NCBI RefSeq assembly: GCF_001426265.1 | Contig: NZ_LMDG01000012.1 | Location: 1 to 64,000 of the forward strand | Length of the DNA: 64,000 nucleotides | Reading direction: 5' to 3' | Origin: Rhizobium sp. Root1220 | Lineage (GTDB): Bacteria > Pseudomonadota > Alphaproteobacteria > Rhizobiales > Rhizobiaceae | Shown here: in pieces, positions 1 through 6,934 of the stretch | Position numbering within the stretch: position 1 is the first letter of the stretch | Layout of the letters: every line of letters begins with the position of its first letter | Notes under the pieces: generated by a model | Told to the model about the DNA's origin: nothing | Seen by the model: the letters and a program-made list of their open reading frames with translations, nothing else | The model's database searches: none | Position numbers and translations under genes: made by a program

Positions 1-68
1 CAAGAATGGAACGACTTCCTAGACAGCTTTGTTGCAAGAATGGAACGACTTCCTAGACAGCTTTGTTG
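1..68. repeat. 34-bp perfect tandem duplication at window edge
   Basis: Bases 1-34 and 35-68 are identical and directly abutting. The unit length is not a multiple of three, so the duplication shifts the frame of the coding tail that ends at 115. More copies could lie upstream of the window. Confidence 0.95.
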
Positions 69-115
69 ACAACGAGCTGCTCGTCGCTCGCATCAAAGCC
101 AAATCTACGCGGTAG
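23..115 (+). pseudogene. 3' tail of an unidentified gene, frame-shifted by the tandem duplication
   Basis: A plausible C-terminus (…DSFVDNELLVARIKAKSTR, stop TAG at 113-115) reads through the second repeat copy. In that same frame the first copy meets a TAG at 20-22. The alternative frame entering from base 1 encodes the same first residues, then leaves register at the repeat junction and stops at 67-69. One repeat unit would restore a single continuous tail. The gene body lies outside the window, so its function cannot be named. It converges on the truncated HNH-like gene at 127-702. Confidence 0.4.
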
Positions 116-126
116 CAATCGGGCGG

Positions 127-702
127 TTACAGGCAGACCGCACACTTCCATCCAGAGGCCCGCAATACCGAGTACGCAACGGCTACAGGCGGAGCGTGAT
201 TGTCATTAGCGGCGCGCCTCTTTACGCTCTTTAGCTCGTTGTCTGTTGCTCTGCGGCACTCCTCGCCGCAGAACTTGATGCGCGGGTTGTCAAACTTAAT
301 TGTGAATGACGAGTCACACCGAGAGCATGTTTTGGCAAATGATTTCGGTCTTGCGGCAGCTTTCTTGGCTGCGGCAGTGTCGTTGCCGTACTTTATGCGG
401 CACCCGTCCGAGCAATAATACATAACTGCTGACGAGAACTGAGTGTCACAATTCCTGCAGGCCCTTGCCGTCCAGCTATCTCTAATATTTTTTCGTCCAC
501 TCGCCACACTTGCGCAATTGCCGCACTTGCCGGATCCTGCTTTGCGCTTCTTGCCGATCGGCGACCCGCAGTACCTGCACCCAAAGCACTCTTCGCACTT
601 GAATGCCGACTTCCTCTGAAGCTGCTTTCGCTCACCATTCTTCACGCCCTTTGGACGACCGGAACCAGCACGAAACCCTCCACTCGCCACCGACGCCTCC
701 AA
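127..702 (-). pseudogene. truncated HNH-nuclease-like protein with zinc-binding Cys pairs
   Basis: This reads as a 191-residue protein with a basic N-terminus (RAGSGRPKGVKNGERK) and several CxxC or CxxxC pairs: CEEC/CRYC, CGNC, CRNC…CSDGC and CSRC…CGEEC. These suggest two or three zinc ribbons of the kind seen in phage HNH endonucleases. The last residues, VLRASGWKCAVCL, match the start of an HNH fold, where a Cys pair follows 'RDGWxCxxC'. The stop comes immediately afterwards, so the His-Asn-His core is absent. The DNA beyond the stop is the tail of a different, convergent gene. I infer a gene cut by recombination; the HNH assignment rests on pattern recall only. Confidence 0.55.
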
Positions 703-875
703 GGTAAATGTTCAAAGAGTCACAAAAAAGTTCCTACATGCGGGGGACGCGGGTTTTGTGGAGCGGTTGATTTTTGGTTGTGGACCAGCCCCTCCCGTGC
801 ACATCCAATGGTGGCAATGTTCTTGTAACGCTGGCCGCGTTCTGACTACAAAGGACTCTATCGGTGGGAGAACAC

Positions 876-1544
876 ATGGCCTTCTTTGTCAGAGATTGTG
901 TCCGGTGCGGCGTTAGACGCGTTCAGCACCATGTAGTGGGCTCGAACCGCTTGGACAGCCATAACCATGAAGTAGCGGCAAGTTGTGCTGATTGCGATCA
1001 GATATCTATTTACAATTGGAGTGGACCAGACGGCTCCACCCTCCCGATCGCCTTTAAAGGAAGCATCGAATACAATTCGACGTGCCTTGATGAAGACGCG
1101 GTTCGCATCGCAACAACGGCGATGGAGTTGAGTCAGTATATCCCCGATAGGATTGCTGATCTGTTTCGTGAAGCTAACGAATGCCGCCAGATGACATGGT
1201 ACGAGGCAGCCGGGGCCATGTATCGGAAGACGCTCGATGTCGCCACCAAGCACATTTACACGCACGATCCCCGTCTCGCTGAAAGAGAAGCCGCGCAAGC
1301 TCTGCGAGTGCGGATAAAGTCTCTGGGCGAGATGACGATTCTCGAGCACGACATTGTCGAGTTGGCGGACGTTGCTGCTCTAGACGGTAACGATGCGACC
1401 CATGATGTTGACCCATATACCCGGGAGGAAGCGGAGGCGCTTGAAGACCTGACGCTTGATCTTTTGGAAAGACTTTTTGTAAGGCCAGCCAAGATTGCCG
1501 CCGTCAAAGCGAAGCAAATAGCCGCCGGTGTGAGACCTGCCTAG
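876..1544 (+). CDS. zinc-ribbon/DUF4145-like protein
   Basis: A 222-residue protein. The N-terminus has DCVRCG and SCADCD, a four-Cys zinc ribbon. The rest is helical and matches the DUF4145 pattern: YEAAGAMYRKTLD, then RIKSLGEM, then LDGNDATHDVDPYT. DUF4145 belongs, as I recall, with HEPN-like all-alpha domains that recur in restriction and abortive-infection genes. The Arg usually preceding the GN..xH motif is Ala or Leu here, so an RNase role would be doubtful. I chose ATG at 876 because GGGAG at 866-870 sits 5 nt upstream; an in-frame GTG at 864 overlaps that site. It sits among element cargo and no partner is evident. Confidence 0.65.
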   Translation: MAFFVRDCVRCGVRRVQHHVVGSNRLDSHNHEVAASCADCDQISIYNWSGPDGSTLPIAFKGSIEYNSTCLDEDAVRIATTAMELSQYIPDRIADLFREANECRQMTWYEAAGAMYRKTLDVATKHIYTHDPRLAEREAAQALRVRIKSLGEMTILEHDIVELADVAALDGNDATHDVDPYTREEAEALEDLTLDLLERLFVRPAKIAAVKAKQIAAGVRPA

Positions 1545-1624
1545 CCCACCCAACACTCAACACTCCTAAAGCGAAGTTCTCTTCCGCATCGGGGTGACGG
1601 CAAGATCGGATTTCAGGGAGTTGA

Positions 1625-2371
1625 ATGGAACGAGCGTATGCTATCGCTTTAGAAGCGATGAAACTCGCACAGGCTGAAATGGAGTCCGTGCTTCCTAAGC
1701 CGCGGTTCGTAAGGACCGGATCAGGCCGACGTGGCTATAGGTTTGTTGAAAGACTCCCGCAGCAAGCGATCTTTTTAAAGTCGATCCGAATCCTAAGCGC
1801 TATTCAGTCGCTTAAGATGCTGCTCGATGCGGGCCTGCTCCTAGATGCTGGCGCCTCTATGCGCATACTTGACGAGATTGGATCAGAGGTACAATTCCTT
1901 GCCGCACCGCACGTCCTGGGATCAACGCATGAGGACACCCATGACGAGTTCTTGGCCGAATTCTTTCAGGAGGAGTTCGATCATCATGATGTCCTGAAGT
2001 CCACGCAGAAGCGGCACCGGGTTAGCCGAAGAAAAATTCGCTCCTATATTGTGCGAGCATATGACGAAGGAGACGCGTCCACGCACCATGACGTTCTCCG
2101 CGTAATCGATAATACGTTCTCCGGCTTTGTGCATGGGGCGGCAGGACACATCATGGACGCTTATAACGGTGAATCATTCGTGGTTCCCGCAAGCAGGAGT
2201 CACTCTCCACTTCGCGACTTTCACGACCAATTTCCCACTTATCTACATCGGGCAATGATGGATTTTGCCCTCGCTGCGAAAGCCTTAGGTTGCGAGGACC
2301 GGTTCAACCACGTCTATCGGGTGATAACGACACTGTTCTCCGCTGACGGCTCACTCCTGCAGCAGCGTTAG
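1625..2371 (+). CDS. unknown alpha-helical protein, element cargo
   Basis: I do not recognise this 248-residue protein. It is soluble, His- and acid-rich, and predicted largely helical. A segment LKMLLDAGLLLDAGASMRIL is followed by an acidic stretch (EFFQEEFDHHD) and a late motif, SGFVHGAAGHIMDAYNGE. The general layout is reminiscent of DUF5677-like helical families, but this is a weak impression. The start ATG has GGGAG 5 nt upstream. It follows the DUF4145-like gene by 80 bp on the same strand and precedes the palindromic operator of the XRE gene. With its neighbour it could be defence cargo; that is inference from location only. Confidence 0.6.
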   Translation: MERAYAIALEAMKLAQAEMESVLPKPRFVRTGSGRRGYRFVERLPQQAIFLKSIRILSAIQSLKMLLDAGLLLDAGASMRILDEIGSEVQFLAAPHVLGSTHEDTHDEFLAEFFQEEFDHHDVLKSTQKRHRVSRRKIRSYIVRAYDEGDASTHHDVLRVIDNTFSGFVHGAAGHIMDAYNGESFVVPASRSHSPLRDFHDQFPTYLHRAMMDFALAAKALGCEDRFNHVYRVITTLFSADGSLLQQR

Positions 2372-2372
2372 A

Positions 2373-2411
2373 CCACGTATTACGTGTTTTCGAGTTGCAC
2401 GTAATACGTGG
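2373..2411. promoter_or_regulatory. large palindromic operator upstream of the XRE gene
   Basis: CCACGTATTACGTG (2373-2386) and CACGTAATACGTGG (2398-2411) are exact reverse complements separated by 11 bp, and each arm is itself a near palindrome. A TTGCAC at 2395-2400 could be a -35 element overlapping the right arm. A smaller inverted repeat, TGCTG-N6-CAGCA, lies at 2420-2435. The arrangement suits dimer pairs of an autoregulating repressor encoded at 2449. There is no T-run after the stem, so a terminator is less likely. Confidence 0.6.
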
Positions 2412-2448
2412 GTATGTCATGCTGTACTAGCAGCAACAGGAAACTCTT

Positions 2449-2883
2449 ATGTTCAACCTAAAAGCATATCGCGCTGGACTCGGCCTAACGCAGCAGGAAA
2501 TGTCTCAGGAAATGGGAATGCCCCTTCGTAGTTACCAAGATATTGAAGCAGGAAAGAACCCGGTTCGTCCCGTGCACGAGGCGGCTGCTAAATACGCTGG
2601 TTACGTTATTCGGACGAAGGATAGGGTGAAAGGCACAAAGCCTCTTCACTTCTTCCTCGTACGCTTTCGATCTTTGGCAGGTGAGTGGTCACACCCCTGG
2701 AGTGTCTATGCGGAAGACTTTGCCGATGGTGTTGAGAGATTTTACAATTTAGCCAGCGTCGATCGGACGTCAGAAATTCAGATCAAAGGAAATTTTGAAC
2801 CCGCGTCACCGCTTCCGCGCCATTCGGTTGAGCATGCCGAAGCGGTGCTTGAGCATCGAGAGTGGTCTTGGCCGTCCGAATAA
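2449..2883 (+). CDS. XRE-family helix-turn-helix regulator
   Basis: A 144-residue protein. Residues about 2-50 form an XRE/Cro-type HTH: LKAYRAGLGLTQQEMSQEMG, then RSYQDIEAGKNPVR. The C-terminal part (about 60-140) carries a hydrophobic/aromatic segment, HFFLVRFRSLAGEWSHPW, that I do not recognise; it may be a dimerisation or sensing domain. The RBS is AGG in aacagg, about 9 nt before the ATG. The large palindrome at 2373-2411 directly upstream suggests autoregulation. A related TTACGTG-containing palindrome lies before the minus-strand operon at 4773-4791, so this protein may be the element's switch regulator. Confidence 0.75.
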   Translation: MFNLKAYRAGLGLTQQEMSQEMGMPLRSYQDIEAGKNPVRPVHEAAAKYAGYVIRTKDRVKGTKPLHFFLVRFRSLAGEWSHPWSVYAEDFADGVERFYNLASVDRTSEIQIKGNFEPASPLPRHSVEHAEAVLEHREWSWPSE

Positions 2884-2967
2884 TCCAATCTGCGCTGCCC
2901 GGTTAGCCTTGGAAGCGCAATTTGTGCGCGTATCGTTCGTTGTTCGTTCCCACGTATATAAGTTGTA

Positions 2968-3240
2968 CTACATGTTGGGTCGGGTTGTGCCGGTGCCCTT
3001 CTTGTACAGGGTGCGATACGCAACTGGATAGATTTCCCCGTCTTCCCGAGTGTCGTCGATCACGATGAACCTCATGTCATGCTCGTCGTCGTAGACCCCG
3101 ATGACTTTCAAGGTCTGTCCGTCCTCATCCTCAGCATCGAATGGGTCGATCCGCATCATGCGCGCCGTTTTGGGCTGGGCAGCGAGGGCGTCGAGAAACG
3201 CGGCTTTGGTGGATTCGTATACATCGGCTGCATCGATCAT
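2968..3240 (-). CDS. small hypothetical phage-type protein
   Basis: A 90-residue acidic protein of unknown function, with no membrane segment or known motif; it alternates short beta-like stretches (LKVIGVYDDEHDMRFIVIDD). Its start ATG overlaps the stop of the replication gene by 4 nt (ATGA), so it is translationally coupled as the last gene of the minus-strand operon 4695-2968. It is convergent with the XRE gene, with an 84-bp gap. Confidence 0.6.
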   Translation of the reverse strand: MIDAADVYESTKAAFLDALAAQPKTARMMRIDPFDAEDEDGQTLKVIGVYDDEHDMRFIVIDDTREDGEIYPVAYRTLYKKGTGTTRPNM

Positions 3241-4460
3241 GCGGCGGCCTCTTCAATCTTGGTATAGGTGAGCGTGCGGCCATCGGCCTTTACGCGAATT
3301 GGATGGAACATGAGTTCGTCGAGCTCGTCGCAGCCAGGCACTCCGATAGCGCCGCAGATGTCGACGAGGTAACGGTTTCCTTCATCCTGCGCGCTCTTCA
3401 TCCAGCTTTGAGCGTAGAACCTGTGCAGCAGTCGCTTTCCGAAGTTCTCGCCAGGGGTGTTGACTAGGAAGGTGAGGTGCACCGCCGTGTCCTTGCCGTC
3501 GTACTCCAGTAGGACTTCGTTCTCGACGAACTCGCCCCAATACTCGCCTTCCGGCCAAAGCGACGGCGAGCCTTTCATGAAATCGGGGATTTCCTCGGCA
3601 GCAGGCTCGTTGTCGTTGACTGGTTCTGGCTTGAGAGCCCTAGCGGCAGGTGCCTTTCGTTCTTTTGCCTTATAGGCGGACGGCGGATCGCATTCGTAGT
3701 GTTCGCCTGCCAGCCACGTATCCAGATGTTTGCGTGGCGCGTCTGGCTTACCCTGCGCTGCCCATGCATCAAACCAAGATTGCGCCGATTCCAGCAGCGC
3801 TGCATGCAGATCTGCGTCTGGCGCAAGCTTCTCATAGACGGCGCGCGCCTTCTTCTTGTCGCCCTGTCCACGGTTCGGAAAATAGGTCTTCCATAGCTCC
3901 TCAAACCCTCCTCCCGCACCACCCGCGACGGTGGCCTCCAGGCCATCCGTGAGCGGCGCCGTAGGCGGGGCGGGTTCAATCATCCTATCATGTACGCCGG
4001 CCTTGTAGGCCGCTACATGTAGGACGGATTCAGTGGTGTCAGCACCACTACTAGGCGCGCTAGTGGTGGGTTCTACGCCACCCCCTGTAGTGGGTTCTAC
4101 GCCACTACTAGAGTCTGATGTGCTAGTAGTGGTCTCTACACCACTACTAGGCTTATCCTGCACCGAACCGAAGTCTAAGTCGTACTCTGTGGGGCGCGTT
4201 CCAGACCCTTGTCGGGAAACGACGAACGGCCCGTTCTCGACGAGACGCCGGGTGGATGCAATGACGCTTTTCCGGTCTGCGCCGGTTGCCTTCACCAGAT
4301 AGCTCAAGCTAGCTCGGCTGTTGCGATGATCTTTGCGGTAGTTGTCGACGATCTCAAACGCAACGGACTTGTCGAGTCCGGTTGCCCACGTCGACCGCAG
4401 CACTACGCCCATGATGCGCCATTGGTACTTCAGGGAATCAGGCGCGTGCTTATCGGTCAT
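3237..4460 (-). CDS. phage-type replication initiator-like protein with internal palindromes
   Basis: A 407-residue protein with three parts. Residues about 5-105 look like the winged-helix N-terminus of phage replication proteins (YQWRIMGVVLRSTW…DRKSVIASTRRLVENG). Residues about 105-185 form a Ser/Thr/Gly linker with repeated SSGVE(T/P)TT units. Residues about 187-270 match the usual C-terminus of such proteins (FEELWKTYFPNRGQGDKKKA…HLDTWLAGEHYE). The last 110 residues (SLWPEGEYWGEFVENEVLLE…) recall DUF669 recombination-associated proteins. I chose ATG at 4460, with GAGG just upstream, because the 53-residue upstream extension is a low-complexity shadow of the previous gene. It overlaps the preceding gene by 11 nt. 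It probably initiates replication of the element. Confidence 0.65.
   Translation of the reverse strand: MTDKHAPDSLKYQWRIMGVVLRSTWATGLDKSVAFEIVDNYRKDHRNSRASLSYLVKATGADRKSVIASTRRLVENGPFVVSRQGSGTRPTEYDLDFGSVQDKPSSGVETTTSTSDSSSGVEPTTGGGVEPTTSAPSSGADTTESVLHVAAYKAGVHDRMIEPAPPTAPLTDGLEATVAGGAGGGFEELWKTYFPNRGQGDKKKARAVYEKLAPDADLHAALLESAQSWFDAWAAQGKPDAPRKHLDTWLAGEHYECDPPSAYKAKERKAPAARALKPEPVNDNEPAAEEIPDFMKGSPSLWPEGEYWGEFVENEVLLEYDGKDTAVHLTFLVNTPGENFGKRLLHRFYAQSWMKSAQDEGNRYLVDICGAIGVPGCDELDELMFHPIRVKADGRTLTYTKIEEAAA
4032..4150. repeat. four nested palindromes inside the replication gene (candidate origin)
   Basis: Four inverted repeats share the core AGTGG…CCACT. They are AGTGGTG/CACCACT (4032-4049), GGTGG/CCACC (4065-4082), TAGTGG/CCACTA (4088-4107) and the perfect 11-bp pair CTAGTAGTGGT/ACCACTACTAG around a 6-nt loop (4123-4150). 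They encode the repeated Ser-Thr linker of the host gene. Initiator genes of lambdoid phages carry their origin iterons at the same place, so these may be initiator binding sites. Confidence 0.6.
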
Positions 4461-4695
4461 TGGCCGCCTCGTACGCTTCGATGGCGAGAGCGGTGAGGCG
4501 CTTGGCCATGGGTGCCGAGAACGTCGCCGTACGGCGGTGGCCGGCCTGTGGTGCGTAGAGGAACATTGCGCCATCAGGCTTACGCAGCAGCCGCAGGCCG
4601 TAGAGCCGGAGATGCTCATTTAGTTCGAAGTCGACGGACGCCAGGCATTCTTGCTCTTTGGGGTCGCGGACTTTGTGGCAGTATAATACTTTCAC
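4450..4695 (-). CDS. small hypothetical protein, first gene of phage-type operon
   Basis: An 81-residue protein of unknown function: MKVLYCHKVRDPKEQECLAS…LYGLRLLRKPDGAMFLYAPQ…RRTATFSAPMAKRLTALAIE. The compact beta-rich start and helical end loosely resemble SpoVG-like small regulators, but the evidence is weak. I chose a GTG start at 4695 because it has a strong Shine-Dalgarno AAAGGAGAT 4 nt upstream; a longer reading to 4779 lacks one. It overlaps the replication gene by 11 nt. The palindrome at 4773-4791 lies in its leader. Confidence 0.6.
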   Translation of the reverse strand: MKVLYCHKVRDPKEQECLASVDFELNEHLRLYGLRLLRKPDGAMFLYAPQAGHRRTATFSAPMAKRLTALAIEAYEAANDR

Positions 4696-4772
4696 CGGTA
4701 TCTCCTTTAAGCGCACAACGGCGCGGACCATCCAAGTGAAACGGATGGCGGTTGATAGATGCGGAGTAGGGG

Positions 4773-4791
4773 ACGTCACCTTACGTGACGT
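4773..4791. promoter_or_regulatory. operator-like palindrome upstream of the replication operon
   Basis: ACGTCAC-CTTAC-GTGACGT is a perfect 7-bp inverted repeat, 78 nt upstream of the GTG start at 4695. It shares TTACGTG with the palindrome at 2373-2411, which suggests that one regulator binds both. It lies in the 130-bp space between the broken end of radC and the first operon gene, where a promoter must lie. Confidence 0.5.
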
Positions 4792-4821
4792 GGGACGCGG
4801 TGTAGCGAAATCAATCGCTTA

Positions 4822-5358
4822 TCACAGAATGCGGAACTGTTCCCGGGTTTCATGCGCCATGGCCGCGTGGCAGTACTGGATCACCGATGACCAGGACGAC
4901 AGAACCTGCTTGCCTTTGAGTTCGCTTTTCAGCGTCCGATGCGCGACTGCCGAAATGAGCTTGATATCGAGTGCCACAGCCTCGCCGACACCCTTGACCT
5001 CCTGCAGCAACGCGATGGGCGCCCCGAAAACCGCCGCAAGAGAGCCGAAGCGATCAAGCAGTGCCTTGGCGATCGGCTTGGTGTCGCGTCGCGGGATCAG
5101 CCGGAAGAGCAGCAGTTCAAGCAACTCGTAGTCGGCGACCGCAGTGTCGCCGTTCTGGCGAAAGCGGTCGCGCAGGCGTTCGCGATGCCCGTGATAATGC
5201 TCTTCCTTGCCGAGCGCTGACGAAACGGTGGTGCGTTTCGTTAGGGAAGGCGGATGAGCCGGCTGTTCGGCAAAGAATGATCGCTCGTCGAAAGCCTCGC
5301 CTGCCTCGAAGGGCAGCTCGGCATCGTCGGATTGCTGAACAGGACCCTTCGCCATCAA
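4822..5358 (-). pseudogene. radC: RadC truncated at its C-terminus by an integrated element
   Basis: The 178 residues cover the RadC N-terminal half: [34 protein letters not shown] and the helix-hairpin-helix [18 protein letters not shown]. The reading reaches ETREQFRIL and then stops. In intact RadC, FRIL leads straight into the MPN/JAMM domain with its HxH-x7-S-x2-D zinc site, about 100 residues long. All of that is missing, and the adjacent DNA is element sequence. The junction lies near 4822-4830. The start is 4 bp from the map stop, the usual map-radC arrangement in rhizobia. It is probably non-functional, unless the N-terminal part has its own role. Confidence 0.85.
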
Positions 5359-5362
5359 GCGC

Positions 5363-6199
5363 TCATCGGCTAAGAGGCGGAAGGCCGGGCCGGTCGAGCC
5401 CGCCGGGTGAAAGCGTGAATATTTCGCAGCCGTCCGCCGTCACTCCGACCGTGTGCTCATATTGCGCCGAAAGCGAGCGATCGCGCGTAACCGCGGTCCA
5501 GCCGTCAGCAAGCACTTTAACATGTGGGCGTCCAAGGTTGATCATTGGCTCGATCGTGAAGATCATGCCTTCGCGCAACTCGGGCCCTTCGCTTGCCCGG
5601 CCGTAATGCAGGATGTTGGGTGAATCATGGAACAATGCGCCAACACCATGGCCGCAGAAGTCGCGCACCACCGAGCATCGCTCGGCTTCCGCATAGGTCT
5701 GGATCGCTTCGCCGATGGCACCGGCGCGGGCGCCCGGTCGTACGGCTTCAATCCCGTGCATCAGCGATTCATACGTGACTTCGAGCAGGCGCTCGGCGGC
5801 ACGCTTGATTTCGCCGACAGGGTACATGCGGCTGGAATCGCCGTGCCAGCCGTCGACGACATAGGTTACGTCGATGTTGACGATATCACCTTCCCGGAGC
5901 GGCTTTGCGTCCGGAATACCATGACAGACGACATGGTTGATCGACGTGCAGGTCGATTTTGTATAGCCGCGATAGTTCAGGGTTGCAGGAACGGCGCCGT
6001 TGTCCATGCCGAACTCGAAGACGAAACGATCGATCGCATCGGTCGCAATACCGGGATTCACGAAGGAGGACAGCTCGTCGAGGCAGCGAGCCGTCACCTG
6101 GCACGCCTTGCGCATGCCTTCGAAAGCCTCGGAGCCGTAGAGCCTGATTGCGCCGGTATTCTTCGACGGCGCGGATGAGGCTTCGATATAATTCACCAT
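5363..6199 (-). CDS. map: methionine aminopeptidase type I
   Basis: A 278-residue cytoplasmic metallopeptidase that removes the initiator Met from nascent proteins. The five metal ligands are visible: D110, D121, H184 (FCGHGVG), E217 (FTIEPM) and E248 (YEHT). H93 (CHGIP) is the substrate-binding His. Length and order match the type Ia family. It is co-directional with, and 4 bp before, the broken radC. The gene often found upstream in relatives (sfsA, from memory) is not present; the upstream 700 bp are non-coding and rich in repeats. Confidence 0.95.
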   Translation of the reverse strand: MVNYIEASSAPSKNTGAIRLYGSEAFEGMRKACQVTARCLDELSSFVNPGIATDAIDRFVFEFGMDNGAVPATLNYRGYTKSTCTSINHVVCHGIPDAKPLREGDIVNIDVTYVVDGWHGDSSRMYPVGEIKRAAERLLEVTYESLMHGIEAVRPGARAGAIGEAIQTYAEAERCSVVRDFCGHGVGALFHDSPNILHYGRASEGPELREGMIFTIEPMINLGRPHVKVLADGWTAVTRDRSLSAQYEHTVGVTADGCEIFTLSPGGLDRPGLPPLSR

Positions 6200-6752
6200 T
6201 GCAGGGCCTTAGCAGAAATTGTCATTCTGGTACATAATGCAGCTATGCCGGGTTCGTCTATCGCGATCAATGGGACCGGTGTGATTTCTGCCTGGGATCG
6301 TCAACGTCCCACGGCGATACGCCCTGTTCATTGACACGACGTTCCGTTCACGCGGCTTTCACCCGTGGTATGACGATGCTGGCTTGCTCGGACGGGGCAC
6401 CGGAAATTGCCGCGTGAGAGTAGAGTAAATATGGTGCTTCCCAGCACCCGTTCGGCGGTTTATGCCCGCAACTCCGGTCTCTGGCTCCCCTCCCGACCTT
6501 TGTCGGGGAGAAGCCTGCGCTTCCCCCTGGAGGGGCCTTGTGTGCCACACAGGCACGTCCGGAGCTCAACTCGACGAGGCATTCTCGCCACGCCGCCGTC
6601 TCCGGAGGCAGACCATTTTCCGCGGACCCCGGGTGAGAGGACTTGCGTCGTTCCCAAACACCCAGCGCCGGTCCCGTCTCGCCGCAACGCCTTGCGGTGT
6701 ATCCGATGACGGGACAGGGAGATGATCGCACGGTATCAAGCAGCGGGGAAAA
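6200..6752. other. structured intergenic region without a credible gene
   Basis: Open frames here have no RBS and unnatural composition. Nested stems are visible. CTCCGG 6472-6477 pairs with CCGGAG 6559-6564, enclosing GGCTCCCCTCC/GGAGGGGCC (6483-6493/6529-6537), CCGAC/GTCGG (6493-6497/6502-6506) and GTGCC/GGCAC (6542-6546/6552-6556). A second set is GTCCCGTC/GACGGGAC (6671-6678/6708-6715) around CCGCAA/TTGCGG (6682-6687/6692-6697). A hairpin GGTGCT-tccc-AGCACC lies at 6433-6448. It could be a rhizobial mosaic palindromic repeat or an unrecognised RNA. I saw no RNase P, tmRNA or SRP consensus. Confidence 0.5.
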
Positions 6753-6772
6753 TTCCGGAATTATGTAGCAAA

Positions 6773-6814
6773 TGCCACCAACTGAAAGCGCTGCAGCGCT
6801 TTCAGTTGGTGGCA
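6773..6814. repeat. 42-bp perfect palindrome
   Basis: Two 21-bp arms meet with no spacer at a central CTGCAG; the left arm is TGCCACCAACTGAAAGCGCT plus G. The first 9 bp overlap the left terminal inverted repeat of the 559-bp unit. It could extrude as a cruciform or fold as a long RNA hairpin on either strand. Confidence 0.95.
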
Positions 6815-6934
6815 CAAAGACCAACCGGCGGCCATCGTCCGCTTTGCGCCGCCAACACCAGACATTAAGGTCTTTGAGAAATCATAGCCGCAACTTAATG
6901 TCGAACGCACACTTTCGTGGAGAATGATGCCACA

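Noticed and set aside
1..68. start of a CRISPR array
   Set aside because: The copies abut with no spacer, and the unit reads as coding sequence.
4033..4302. plus-strand 89-residue frame over the palindromes
   Set aside because: It is antisense to the replication gene; its repeats simply mirror the palindromes.
6200..6752. RNase P RNA, tmRNA, SRP RNA or 6S RNA
   Set aside because: Conserved core sequences of these RNAs are not recognisable despite the many stems.
6348..6824. 158-residue minus-strand open frame
   Set aside because: It has no RBS and unnatural composition, and it reads through the palindromes and nested stems. Non-coding structure explains it better.
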